44,461 bases of DNA from Chromera velia. Lineage: Eukaryota > Sar > Chromeraceae. A program made the position numbers and the translations under genes. The DNA lies in the NCBI GenBank assembly GCA_018398765.1, contig JAHBMJ010000264.1, positions 7,501-51,961 on the forward strand. The letters run 5' to 3'. This document shows positions 1 to 11,524 of the stretch, piece after piece. Under the pieces are notes generated by a model. That model was not told where the DNA came from. It saw nothing but the letters and a program-made list of their open reading frames with translations, and did no database searches. Within the stretch, counting starts at the first letter, position 1, and each line of letters begins with the position of its first letter.

Positions 1-261
1 CTACACAAAGGTGTGATGTGAAAGAGATAATGCAAGTGACTTTCCCGGTACGGAAGAGAGGGGCAAGACAGACTGCCATATAGGAGACAAATCGGCCGGA
101 ACAAACGGAGGGCGAGAGGCTTGGGACAATCTGCTCCCAGATCTGCATCGATTTCATGCTCGTTTCAGTTTCACACTGTTTCAAACCCAAAGACTTTGCT
201 GGATCGAGGCTTTCTCACTGGCACTCAGTGGCATTTTGAGAATAAGATATTTGGGGTCATC

Positions 262-305
262 ATTGACTGAGATTTAAACTGTAATTGACTGAGATTTAAA
301 CTGTA
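262..305. repeat. 22-bp tandem duplication
   Basis: Two exact adjacent copies of a 22-base unit beginning ATTGACTGAGATTTAAACTG. They lie in non-coding DNA just before an AT-rich stretch (about 355-660). No function is visible. Confidence 0.9.
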
Positions 306-2335
306 TTCCCCGTACGTTCTGTAACAGTGAGACGACACACAGTGATTAAAAAAATCTTTAGAGGTTTTAGGAACTTGAAGCCTTCATAATTTTTTTATTA
401 TTTTTTTATTATAATTTTATTTTGAATGTTCTTAAATTTCAATGTTAATTATAAAGATTTAGTCTAGGATTTAGTAGGAGCAAATTTTTAATTTAATTTT
501 GAGAATCAATCAAATGTACTTAAGTCTTCAAATTGCTGGAACAAAATATTTTCTGATTCGTTAATTTGCTATACAGATCTTAGTGTATTAAAATCGTTTA
601 ATTGCTAGTTTAAAAACTTTAAAAACGTTGTTTAAAACAAAAAAATAATAAGATAAGTCTCATAAGTTTTGAATATCTACTCTCGTTAGCTCCCGTATAG
701 ATCTAGTCCTAGATACCACCCTCAATAGAAATGTTGACTTTTAACATTTATAATCTGACATACACAATAACTGATGCCATCCAAGTCCTGCCGTTTCTGG
801 TCGAAAGACCTAGCGAAAGACATGCTGAAAATCGATCTATAGTAAGTTTCTTTTGTTGCTTTTGAACTGAGTTGGGTTCACGAATGCATCCAGGATTGCA
901 CAGCGCATGTACCTTGCAAACAATTAGGAGGGCTATTCATCATGTGAATAAGGTGCCCCCACTGATGAAATCTTCGATCGGTCACGCACACCGCAAGAGC
1001 TCTGCCTGCATGGAAGCCTTGCATGCAGTGCGCCAACACTGGCTCATCAGATCATTTAAATTCATTTCATTACATGCGCACGACCATTCCGCAAGGAAAG
1101 GCATGAGTGCGAATACGGAAGAGAACGAAGAGGAGAGGACGGACTCTCTCTCTTCGTTTGGATTGACTGAGTGATCAAAAAGGCATGAGTCCATGCAGGC
1201 AATGAAGTGAATCAATTCTGTTCTTCAGTCGGTCTGGCAGGATTCATTCCATTCCACCAACACAGATTAAGCCAAACATGCAGAGAGCAAGACTCACACG
1301 GCACGCCAAGAAGAAACATGAAATCACCCGAGACGAGAGAGGGAAAGCGAGAGAGATCGAAGCGACGATACTGACGTTCTCTCTTTTCAGTCAGGTCCGC
1401 ACGAACACACCCGCATACACGCACAACCTCAACAGACATACACACACACAGACGGAGCGAGGGAGAGGCAGCAGTTGAGAGCACGATTAGCATCCATGGA
1501 TTGTGGGGGTTAGAGGACCCAGGCGCAGACGTCCGGACAGGCTGCCCTCAATCTATCCAGTCAGTTCAGTCGAATCTTGCTCTCTCCCTCTCTCTTTCTT
1601 TCTTTCTGTCCTGCAATGTGTACTTTCGTTGCTCTCTCAGTCAGGTTTTTTTCAGAGGGGCACACACAGTCATAAAAAGAGGAAGATGCAGAATTCATTA
1701 TTCTACACACTCACACAGGGTGAGGGTTAGGGGCCGAGGGAGGTGGACGCTAATCGTACAGTGTGTTTTGACGAAGAGGAGATCCAGACATATGCAGACA
1801 TGGAGAGGAGAACCCAATGTACAAAAAAGAGGACGTAGCCTCTCCTGTCTAACGCACAAAGGGAAGTGGAGACATTTCACTGTCCTGTTCAGTTCTGTCT
1901 GTCTTACTGACTGACTGACTGACTGACTGGCAGACCGCTTGGCCAGGCGACTGACTGACTGGTGCGTTTGTTCTCGCAGTCTTTGATTTCCTTCGTTCGT
2001 TTCAAAGTTTCTGTTGGCTTTTGAGGGGGGGCTATTATTTTTCCCACACACACGTTTATTTTGACGGCTCTTTTGATGTCCGACATTCCTTGCCTCTTCT
2101 TTCATCTTGGGGGGGTTTTGCTTCTGTTCCGTTGCTTCCCCTTCTCTTCAATTCATGTGATACGTTGGCTTCTTTCTGTCTTCTGATGTCAAAGGGAGAG
2201 TCCGAGTACCCCCCTCCTCTCGCCCATTCGCGTGTCGTCACACCGTCCCTTCATCTGCTCATCTGCTGGAACTCCAGGGTTAGAGCCACCGCATATCACG
2301 CAAAGAAAGGGCCGGGGGGGAGCAGGGAGGAAGAG

Positions 2336-2392
2336 AGGAAGGAAGGAAGGAAGGAAGGGAGGGAGGAAGGAAGGAAGGAAGGAAGGAAGGGA
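2336..2392. repeat. GGAA/GGGA microsatellite
   Basis: A purine-only run of tetranucleotides, mainly GGAA with a few GGGA units. It lies downstream of the minus-strand membrane protein gene. Confidence 0.9.
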
Positions 2393-2575
2393 GACTGAAG
2401 AACCGAGTGCAAAGAGACTGTGAGAGAGAAGGCAGTATCAATTTTCAGTTGTACTCCTCGTTCCCTTTCTGGTTTTTTTTTTCTCTCCGCGCCCCACATC
2501 CTTTTTTGCGTCTCACCGCTTTTTCATTTCTCTTGTCACCTTTCTTCCTTCATTCATTTTACATTCATTTTACTT

Positions 2576-4505
2576 TCAGTTCTTCTCTGTCGTCTCTGGT
2601 TCCTCTTCTCCCTTCGATGCCGCCTCATCCATAGCAACATTGCTTCCGCTCCCGTTCTTGTCCTTCCCCCGACCAAACAGACTCTTCCCAGCACCGAAGA
2701 ACCCCTTCCCAAGGGACGTCACACCCTTGCCAACCCCACCCACCGTGGAAGTCACGCCCCCCACCATACCTTCACCCACACTCTTCCCCGCCCCCACCAG
2801 CCCCTTGCCGACACCCGACACGGACCCTGAAGTGAACCCTTCCACGAGGGCCTTCCCGCCCCCTGCGAGGCCGTCTGCCACCTTCCCGACACCCCCCATT
2901 GTGCCACCCACCACGTCACGCACCCCCCCAGTAGCACCAGTCAGAACCTGCCCTCCAGGCACAAAGCCTGCAAGAAACAAACGGAGAGAGACCACAAACA
3001 GCGAGAAGACAAGGACAAAAAGAGTTTGCAAATAAGACCGCACGATGACCTACCGCCTGGGGCCTGGTTGGTTCCTCCTCATGATGCGGTACTGACTCAT
3101 CATCTCATGCAGAATCCTTCCTGAGATAGGCACATTCATTCATCATGCAGTCTGGCTGTTTCTTTGGGAGGCCTGGCCTCAGCTGCCTGTCAGATGTGTT
3201 TTCTTTCGCTCAAAATGCTTCACCTACCCACACGCTCGCCCAAGCAGGCAGAGAAACGCACCCTCGTTCATTTTCCCACTCGATTCTTTTTCCCCACACC
3301 TCTGTCTCCTACACGTCTCACCCTGAAAACACACCGTCACAATCTCAATAGTGAACATTGTAAATGCACGCTCCCATACATACACACGTACGTACACCCC
3401 CCCACCTACCTGCAACTTTATCGATCCCCGAGAGCATGAAGTCCGAGGCACCCTCCACGACGTGACCCGCACCCGAGAAGGCACTCGCCACCGCATCGAA
3501 GCCAGAGTTGGCAATCGTGCGCAGGATGAGGCCATTCAACCAGGCCACCAGACGGAGCTTGTGGCTGAGAATCTGAGGGTCGATCTGCTCGTTCACGAGT
3601 TTAATCGGGGGAACGGCTTGACGCACGCCGAGAGGGCCCCCGACCTTGACATGGATCGTTGCACTCCGAATCAAGGCAATCACCCGCACCCTCGATTCCT
3701 TCTTTACCTTCTCCTTTTCCTTCTTCTTCTCCTCATCCTCCTCTTCCTTCTCGGGCTCCTCTGGGAGCTTTTCGCTCTCTTTGGGAGGGGCGATTTTGGC
3801 GATCAGGCGGTTGATGTTCGTATCCTTGAACTTGGGGTCGTATGCCACGAAGGTGACCTCGACACCGTCAAGCACGACGTTAATGTCAACTGCGAGTGCC
3901 CCCGTGGTCTCTGTCTGGGCCTTCGCAAGACCAACGATGATGGCGTCAGCCCGAACGATTTCGTCCGCCTCGTTCAAACCCTCACAGAGCTTTAAGCCGT
4001 TGGCATCCAGCTGGCAGGTCTTGGCACTGCAGTCCCACGAGGCTTTCAGTTGGGGTTCCTTCATCAGGACCCCCTTCTTGTCCTTCAGGAAGGCAGACAC
4101 GACACGGAGAAGCGACTGACGGAAGAGCCAAATATTTCCCAAAATGACTACTAAAGGGAAAACGAAGTGGCGAAGAACGAACCACAAGGAGAAGAAAATC
4201 GACACGTAAGTGCGAGGAGACAGGACGGTCTTAAAGAAAAGAATCGTATAGGAGGGGAGATCCCAAAGAAGGTAAAAGGATGTGATCCCCATTGAGACGA
4301 AAGTCAAAATCGTCACAACAGCCCAGAGGGGGTGGCCTTTGACCATATCAGTGACGCCCTTGATTGAAATCTCTTTGACAGAAGCCAAGAAAGCGGCATT
4401 CGCCTTCTTGGCTGCTTCTTTGTCTTCGGTACTGCCGTGCGGCGCGGCCGCACCTGCACCCTTGACTTTTTCGTTGTCCATCTTGGTGAGTGGAGGAGAC
4501 GGCAT
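2576..4505 (-). CDS. Two-TM membrane protein, possible AsmA-like lipid-transfer domain, glycine-rich tail
   Basis: Minus strand. Exon 1 is 4505-3410 and exon 2 is 2967-2576. The donor GTAGGT leaves one base and the acceptor TTGCAG supplies two, so the phases agree and give about 495 residues. Residues ~60-85 and ~95-130 are two hydrophobic segments. A mixed alpha/beta stretch follows, including LDGVEVTFVAYDPKF and, after a highly charged Glu/Lys linker (about residues 240-270), VPPIKLVN. From memory this pattern resembles short bacterial and plastid-type AsmA/DUF748-like proteins; the assignment is inference. The last ~100 residues are repeats such as GVGKGLVGAGKS, glycine- and lysine-rich like the amphipathic C-terminal part of VPS13/ATG2 lipid-transfer proteins. 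An exon-like stretch near 3050-3125 (minus) lies within the intron, but at full length its phase does not fit, so one small extra exon remains possible. The start is the first Met of the open frame; a second Met is at residue 9. The gene is head-to-head with the transporter gene. The function is unproven. Confidence 0.7.
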
Positions 4506-5123
4506 TCTGCTACCCAGGGGAGGAATGCGAGATGATCAGAAAACACTGCCGAAACCTGCACGGCTTTTTTCTGTCAGCTCAAAGCAACAACGATCAGCAC
4601 AACCAATTTGTACGAAATGCTACTGTTGAATGTGGGCACAAGCTCGGCGGAAGATGGCGGAGGATGACGAAAAATGACGACAGATGACGACAGTTTTCAA
4701 AGTTACTCGGCACAAAAATGCGATTCAATGAGGATTTTCCGGGGCCCTTTTTATGAAGGTATTCTACGGGTCCTTAATTGAAAGCGAAATGCGTGCGAGC
4801 CCAATATGCCGCGTGCAACGCGTGTTGCTTCACAGAAAACGGAACCCGCCGTCTCCGACTCTCCGCAGTGTCCGCACTCGATCTACGTCCGGCCAGATCG
4901 ATTAGAGGCCTCCAAGATCTTCCAAGATGCCGAACAAAAACTGAGAGAGTTGGGTGGAAGCCCACCGCACAAGTTTCACTTATTTGCCGCATTACTGCAC
5001 GGTCAGGGGTGCAGTTTTGGCACTACGTGGTGCACGGTGCACGGAGTTAGTTGCATGTTGACGTGTTGTCTTGCGCCTGTCGGATCCCCCCTCAGCTAGT
5101 TCCTACTGCTTCTGCTTGGCATC
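4506..5123. promoter_or_regulatory. Divergent intergenic region between membrane protein and transporter
   Basis: This 618-base gap separates the start codons of two genes read in opposite directions, so both promoters should lie here. I see no TATA box or other motif I would call. A 97-codon open frame at 4806-5099 ends shortly before the transporter start. It resembles no known protein and might at most be an upstream leader frame. Confidence 0.5.
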
Positions 5124-7123
5124 ATGGCACTTCATAAAGCAGATCTGAGACCTATCTGGGTCGTCTTCTGTGCCTTCGTGTACAACCTGACTCTGGGGAG
5201 TGCATACTGCTTCTCAAATATCGCACCGTATGTTGCGTCGTTCATGCGACAGGTGGGTCGGCCAGCCCACAGCCTGATGGAGGGAGGCATTCAAGCAATC
5301 GCGCGTGCAGCATTGTCCGCATCTCCTCACCCTTCTTCTCTTTCTCTCGTGGGATGTACCGACGTGTCTTCCTGGCTGCGCGATTGCAGGAGAACGCTCG
5401 TCCTATCAGGCATCGAGATATGTCGTACGTGTACATTGCGGGTGGGTCAACAGAAGGAATGGAAAGACAACGCAGAATTAATCTGTCTGCCTTACTCTGC
5501 TGTCTCATTGGCGCTTGAGTCTCAGCCTTTCCCCTTGCATATCGCTTCTCTCTGAGTCTAGGTCTAAGGAGCGGCAGGGGTCACTCCCGCTCACCCCCCC
5601 CCTCGCCCCCTCCCCTCTCCATGTACGTGTCCATGTATGTGTTGCAAAGAGAAAAAACCGACTCTCACTGTGTGGCGTCTGTTTTCTTCCTTTCGTCTCT
5701 CTGAGGCAGCCATGACAGGCATCGGGTGCACCCTCTACTTGGGGGGCAAACTCGAACACGCTCTCGGACCGAGGTAGGTGGGTTCGTGAGTTGATAGGAA
5801 GAGAGGCTGCCTGTGTAGCTGATCGAGTGAGAGGGCGCGGGCGTCTCTTGACTGACAGGATTCAACCTCCATTCCTGAATTTCCCTTTTTGAGCTTCCCT
5901 TCGTCTCGTTTTTTCTTCCCTTCCCTTCCCTTCCCTTCCCTTCCCTTCAGTTCCGTGAATGAAAGTTTCTGAATTGATGGAACGGCAGTGGCCTGTTTCA
6001 TGAATCGTTCCTTCCGTCTTCGGTGTCATATTATGGCGTGAACAGTCCCCTGAGAAAGAAGAGTCCGGCCCTGCCGGCAATTTTTGTGCGCTCCGACACA
6101 AAGCTGGGTTGCAAGCAACTTCAAAAGATGGTGTATGACCCATTTTTGAGTCGTGCGCGTGGACGCGCGAAAGAACGTTATAACCCTATGCACCTCGAAG
6201 AAAGTTGAGAACCAATTATGCTCTGAAGCGTCTGCGGACTGAGGATTTGCTGGGAATGCGTGTAGGCGTACAGTCTTTTTCTTCTTCAAAGAATTATAAT
6301 GACAGAAGTGATTACTGCAATTTTTGGTTGCATACGTCTACATATCACCCATTGCCTGCACTTCCTTTTCTTCTGATGCACGTGCAGACTCTCTGCGGTG
6401 GTTGGAGGGCTTCTGATGAGTATGTCCGTTTTCTTCTCCCACCTGACCGTCGACAGATTTGAGTGGTTCATCCTCACCCAGGGCCTTCTGTATGGTATAG
6501 GGAACGGAATCGCCTTCCCGGCAGCACTCAGCTGTGCGATCAGATGGATACCCCACAGGAAGGGCCTGGTGTCGGGTATCGTGACTGCAGGGATTGGACT
6601 CAGCCCCCTCATCATCGGGCCTCTACAGGTGAGTGCCTTGCTTTGCTCCTCCAGTTCATGCTTGCGATTACACACGGAGGCTTAGGTGTACCCCTCATCC
6701 ATCAGAAGTCTACTCCGCACGTGGTGATTACTTTCTGAAGGTGATTCGCAATATGCATGTCTACTGAAGTCCTGTGGCAAGACTGGTCTCATTCAGACAG
6801 TGTCTGTCACTCCTTTCTACTCTCTCTCTCTTGATCTGCTCTCTCTCTTCATTTGCCTGTCTGCACGCAGACCCTGTTGGTGAACCCGAAGAACAAGCCC
6901 CCAACATACGAGCCCTTCGAAAGCTCTCTGCCCCAAGAGAAGTATTACGATGACAGAGAGGTGAGGTTGGGGGGGTGGCGTTAGTTGACGAGGGAGCAAA
7001 TAAATCGGTGGAGGAGAGAAGCGACGGGAACGTTGGAAGGAAAAGAGGAAAGGGGGATACATTTGCCGAATGAAAGATTGAGAACCGAAAGCTTCAAAGA
7101 AAATTTTGTTCACCTTTTCTTCC

Positions 7124-7176
<53 letters not shown>

Positions 7177-8527
7177 TGTGTGTATTTGTGGTCGTCCTCA
7201 AGTTTCAAGTTCTGTCTGCGTGCAGACTTGCGGGCGTGTCTGTGTCCTCGTGCCTATCCTAACGCATTCGTTGGCATTTCCGATTCCTGCAGATTCTCGC
7301 GAATGTCCCAAGGCTCTTTCAATTTCAGGTCGGTCCTTTTGCGTGCTTGTCTGTCTGTGTCCTGAGCGCTTTCAAAGAGGAAAGCAGACTGACAGACAGG
7401 TTGCACCGAGCGCAGCAGGCAGGTGCGCAGACGGACGAAGGAGAGGAGAAAACAGGAACGACTGAGAAGGCCGAAAGGGAGTTGACGGGCACAAAGAATA
7501 GAGAAGAAAGACCTGGACTGATAAAGGGATCTGTGAGGAGGAAGTGGTCATGTACTCACTCCACTGTTTTCCCCTCGGCTTTTGTGGGCTCGTCTTCTGT
7601 CTTTCTTTTCCCCCTCTCCTCTCCTCTTCACTCACGCAGGCGGCCTTCATGTTCAGTGTTCAATTCGTCTTCTGTCTTTTCCCCCTCTCCTCTTCACTCA
7701 CGCAGGCGGCCTTCATGTTCAGTGTTCAATTCGTCTTCTGTCTTTTCCCCCTTTCCTCTCCTCTTCACTCACGCAGGCGGCCTTCATGTTCAGTGTTCAA
7801 TTCGTCTTCTGTCTTTTCCCCCTCTCCTCTTCACTCACGCAGGCGGCCTTCATGTTCAGTGTTCAATTCGTCTTCTGTCTTTTCCCCCTCTCCTCTCCTC
7901 TTCACTCACGCAGGCGGCCTTCATGTTCAGTGTTCAATTCGTCTTCTGTCTTTTCCCCCTCTCCTCTTCACTCACGCAGGCGGCCTTCATGTTCAGTGTT
8001 CAATTCGTCTTCTGTCTTTTCCCCCTCTCCTCTCCTCTTCACTCACGCAGGCGGCCTTCATGTTCAGTGTTCAATTCGTCTTCTGTTTTTTCCCCCTCTC
8101 CTCTCCTCTTCACTCACGCAGGCGGCCTTCATGTTCAGTGTTCAATTCGTCTTCTGTCTTTTCCCCCTCTCCTCTTCACTCACGCAGGCGGCCTTCATGT
8201 TCAGTGTTCAATTCGTCTTCTGTCTTTTCCCCCTCTCCTCTCCTCTTCACTCACGCAGGCGGCCTTCATGTTCAGTGTTCAATTCGTCACTGCGCTTTTT
8301 CTTGTCAACCCGCCGCCCTCGAGAACCGACATTGACGTCGAGCTTCAGGTGGGTGGAATGACTTTTTCTTCAAGTCTCCTTAATTTGCTTTCGGTCGACA
8401 TTCACTCTTAGAAAGAGGTAGGGACAGAACGTCGCCAGGCTTTAATATGAAAGAATATCTTTTCCAGTCACAGACAAAGAGTCCTTCGGTCTTGAATTGC
8501 CCCCTTTCCCCTCCCCGGTCACTCTCT

Positions 8528-8569
<42 letters not shown>

Positions 8570-11155
8570 CCTGCGTTGTTGCCTGTAAGAAGTTCATTCA
8601 GTTCACTTCAAGACGCTCATGCGTGCCGTCTCTTTTGAGGGAGAAAAGACAGGTGATTGAGACGGTGGAAAACAAAACAGACGGGGAGATTGGAGAAGGT
8701 TTTTTTTATGGGCGAATCAAATCAACTGTATTGGTCCTTAGTGGGTGTTATTAATATCCTTTGGTGGGTATCGGGCCTGGTTTTGCCTTTTGGTCTGTGC
8801 AGTATTTTCCGGCAGAAGAGCCTCTATCGTTGTTGCACCATAGATAGCGGACGAATATTTACAAGCCATGCGTGGCACAGAGGAAAATCTCTCCCTCCGA
8901 TTAATTGACTTTCCAATTCGACTCCATGGGCCCGTCTCTCTCTTGACGACTTCCTCGCTCTCTGTCTGTCTGTGTGTCTGTGTCTGTGTTCGAACAGTTG
9001 AAAAAGATGCACAGCGACGACGCGGAGAGCAGGAGTCTCTCCCCTGCACAGCTGATAAGAAGCAGGGCTTTTTGGATTCTGTGGGGGGTGTTTGCGTTCT
9101 CGGCAGTGATGGTCTCGTTCATTGCCTCTTTCTGGAAGGTTCGTTAGTGGGTTGGTTGGGCTTTCTCTCTCTTCTTGCACTCTCGCTCTCTCTGTGGACG
9201 CGTGATTGTTTTGCGATTCGTTCATGCCTCTGTCTGGCTGGCTGGCGGGCTGGCTCGAAAAAAAAAAAAAGAGAGAAACAGCAGGAATTCAAACAGACAG
9301 ACAGACACTCGAAGTTATGTTCTTCTTTGGCGAGTTTCCAATGTCGGACGGCATTGTTTGTGGGTTCCTTCCCAAGATTTGCAGGACAAAGCAGGCTCTT
9401 TGTGCCTCTCTTCCTCTGACTTTCACCTTCCTCTTCCATCTTGCAAACGACAAACAAATCTCCGAACGAGTCTCTGTCCCGTCCGAACAGAACAGTCAGA
9501 GCTCTCCTGCCTGCAGACTTGATTGAATTCTCTCCCTCCCTCCTCTGCCTCTCTTCGTCTCTCTCTCGCGTGTGTGTGTATGTGTGTGTGTGTGTGTGTC
9601 CAGTTGGTGGGGCAAGAAGCGGGATTGGCAGACCATGTGTTGGGACTTCAGGGGTCTGTGGTGCTCTCTGTTGGCAGCGTGGTGGGCCGACTCCTTTGGG
9701 GACAGCTGCACGACCTGATGGGATTCAGGAAGACTATGGTCAGTCAATCAGTCAGTCAGTCAGCCAGCCAGCCAGTCAGTCAGTCAGTCGGTCAGAGGAG
9801 AGGAGAGGAGAGGAGAGGAACACCGTTTTGAAAGAGAGTGGTGCGTCTGTCTGTCGGTGTGGTTTCGCTGTTGTTTTTTTCTCTCTGTTTCCCTCTTTTC
9901 TTTCTCTTTCGCTTTCTCTCTGTGTATGTTTGTGTGTGTGTGTGTGTGCATCTGTTTTTTGTTTCTCGCCGCAGAGTGCCTTGACAGTTCTTCCTTCCAC
10001 CTCTCGTCTTCTCAGAGCTGAAAAGTTCAAAAGTCCTCCTGCCTGGCTCTTTGTGTGTCTCTCTGTTCCTCCTGTCGATGGCTTCTGTTCAGTCATCTCG
10101 TGCACTTGGAATGCCAAACAGGAAGGATATGAGGCAGTTCGTCTGTTCGCTTCATGTTTGCAGGGCCTCTTGCTTCCCTTAGCAGCCGTGTTGCTGTTTT
10201 TATGGACTTCTGTCTCCGTGTGGCTTGGCGCTCCTGCCTTCTTGGGCATGCTCGGGCTCCTCTACCTCTGCGTTGGAGGCACATTCGCTCTCTTCCCGCC
10301 GGTCGGAGGGAGAAAGGGAGGGGGGGGAGTCGAGTCGTGTTTTCCTTTTTGCCAATTGTGTTGCGCCCTCACACTTTTCTGGTTGGTCCCCGGAATTTGA
10401 GCTACCCAGCGCTAACTCCCTTCTGGCAGTTTCTGAGTTGCATGTAGGCTTTTGCTCTCTTCGTTGCGAAGTGCAGACACTTGCCACAGAATGGGGGCAA
10501 TCGGCTCCGTTTCTTACCCAAAAACGGGGAATGTACGATGAAATGATTTGTAGACCCAGATTTGCGCCTGTATGCATGCCTTCTTTCTGTCTCTGCAAAG
10601 TGCAGATCGTCGCCACAGCGTTTGGAGCCCGTCATTTTGGTTCAAACTATGGTGTGATGTATTCTGCTCGAGTTGTGTCGACCCTTCTGTTTGGCCTCCT
10701 TATACGGTACGAAGCTCTTCTGGTCAGTCAGTCAATCTGCCGTCCAGTCAGTCCGTCCGATCGTTCGGAAAGCAAAGAGGCCAGCAACAGTAAGCCAGTC
10801 AAGCGCTAGGTCAAGCAGCCAGTCAGTCAGTCGGCAGTGTCAACAAGTGTTCGTTTTTGTTGTTTCTCCTCGTGGTTGGAGGTGCTGGAAGGTTCCTTCG
10901 CGTCGTCCTTCCTTCGATGCTCCTGATCTTGCGCGGTAGCATTCTCGCTGCCCTTGCCAGCGACCAATTGGTGCCCACTTTCACCTTCTCTTTTTGCAGC
11001 CAAGCACAGAGAGGCTTGCTCAGGCCGCAGCAGGGTGCGCAACGATGGCATGGTTCCTTCTTTTCGTCTTCAAGCCGCCGCTTCTTGGAAACGGGAGAGC
11101 CTCTCTCCTCTCTCAAATAAGAAGAGCTTCTTTGAGATCAAACAACAGCACTTAA
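5124..11155 (+). CDS. Major facilitator, OxlT-like (oxalate/formate antiporter-type) transporter
   Basis: Twelve exons: 5124-5252, 5390-5441, 5710-5773, 6388-6628, 6871-6960, 7293-7328, 8259-8348, 8998-9138, 9604-9738, 10164-10301, 10606-10722, 11000-11155. All junctions are GT-AG, all phases agree, and they give 462 residues with twelve likely membrane segments. Supporting motifs are GPRLSAVVGG before TM3, VNPKNKPP in the loop between TM5 and TM6, the MFS loop motif GRLLWGQLHDLMGFRK (about 310-325) and GGTFALFPP (about 364-372). The last is a signature of OxlT-like carriers, which move small carboxylates; the substrate here cannot be told. The final exon was read in the frame that gives a twelfth membrane segment (LAQAAAGCATMAWFLLFVF), because the two other frames give soluble tails. 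Exon 7 is preceded by a tandem array of copied acceptors, described separately. The start is the first Met before TM1. Confidence 0.88.
5915..5950. repeat. TTCCC microsatellite in transporter intron 3
   Basis: Seven pentanucleotide TTCCC units end in TTCAG. They form a long pyrimidine tract inside the intron between exons 3 and 4. Confidence 0.9.
7129..7184. repeat. Compound TC/TG microsatellite in transporter intron 5
   Basis: A run of TC dinucleotides passes directly into TG dinucleotides. It sits about 110 bases before the acceptor of exon 6. Confidence 0.9.
7594..8288 (+). repeat. Tandem array of 3' splice site plus exon-7 start, ten copies
   Basis: Each unit holds a pyrimidine tract, the acceptor CTCACGCAG and the first 30 bases of exon 7, starting GCGGCCTTCATG. 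The exon-start G falls at 7640, 7706, 7777, 7843, 7914, 7980, 8051, 8122, 8188 and 8259. Units are 66 or 71 bases, mostly alternating, and differ by one CTCCT block; copies are nearly identical. Only the last copy continues into the real exon 7, which encodes TM6 (ends 8348, donor GTGGGT). No stop occurs in any of the three forward frames across the array. Copies at 7914 and 7980 are in frame with 8259; the others are not. Confidence 0.92.
8531..8566. repeat. GT microsatellite in transporter intron 7
   Basis: An uninterrupted run of TG dinucleotides between exons 7 and 8. It is typical of the simple repeats in this gene's introns. Confidence 0.9.
9739..9825. repeat. CAGT microsatellite starting at the exon-9 donor
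   Basis: The intron begins GTCAGT and continues as CAGT, CAGC and CAAT tetranucleotides to about 9790, followed by GAGAG repeats. The 5' splice site is therefore the first unit of the repeat. Confidence 0.85.
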
Positions 11156-11243
11156 GAACTTGACTCTCGTGCTGGGCTCTGCAGGGTTTTTCAAAATGAG
11201 CTCAGTTTTTAAAATACTATTTGATATATACTTTCGATGTAAT

Positions 11244-11278
<35 letters not shown>

Positions 11279-11312
11279 CTGTGTCTGTGTGCGTGTGTGT
11301 GCATCTGTTTGA

Positions 11313-11381
<69 letters not shown>

Positions 11382-11445
11382 TGTGACTCTGTGTGTGTGT
11401 CTGTGACTCTGTGTATGTGTGTCTGTGTCTGTGTCACAGTGTGTG
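11244..11445. repeat. Long TG-rich microsatellite downstream of transporter
   Basis: Roughly 200 bases of TG dinucleotides with short interruptions (TCTGTG, TGACTC). It starts about 90 bases after the transporter stop codon. The open frames inside are an artefact of the repeat. Confidence 0.9.
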
Positions 11446-11524
11446 TGTTTATCTGTAAATCTAGCTGTCTTATCACTACCGCGGTTCGTACATCCCGGCC
11501 AATATTTTTGTAGCTAGCTGGATT

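Larger units (their letters stand above)
1..2575. other. Non-coding flank with AT-rich stretch and simple repeats
   Basis: I see no supportable gene here. Positions about 355-660 are strongly AT-rich. From about 1100 to 2575 the sequence is made of CT/GA-rich and short tandem motifs, including CTGA repeats near 1909-1929 and GGAA/GGGA repeats near 2336-2392. Short open frames exist on both strands, but they are low in complexity, overlap one another and resemble no family I know. Part of the right end is probably the 3' untranslated region of the minus-strand gene that ends at 2576. Confidence 0.6.

Noticed and set aside
3050-3125. A 67-base middle exon (minus strand) of the membrane protein gene, between acceptor CTCAG and donor GTAGGT
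   Set aside because: It looks exon-like, but its length breaks the phase between the two firm exons. Shorter versions would fit but cannot be chosen from sequence alone.
4806-5099. A 97-codon gene just upstream of the transporter
   Set aside because: No family resemblance, no splice link and no conserved features; kept only as a possible upstream leader frame.
7347-8411. Long open frames of 259-354 codons across 7347-8411 as a separate repeat protein
   Set aside because: The frames are three readings of the same non-coding tandem array of splice acceptors. Only the last 90 bases (8259-8348) fit the transporter.
11221-11513. Open frames within the TG-rich tract
   Set aside because: They are produced by dinucleotide repeats (Cys-Val or Thr-His runs) and have no coding character.
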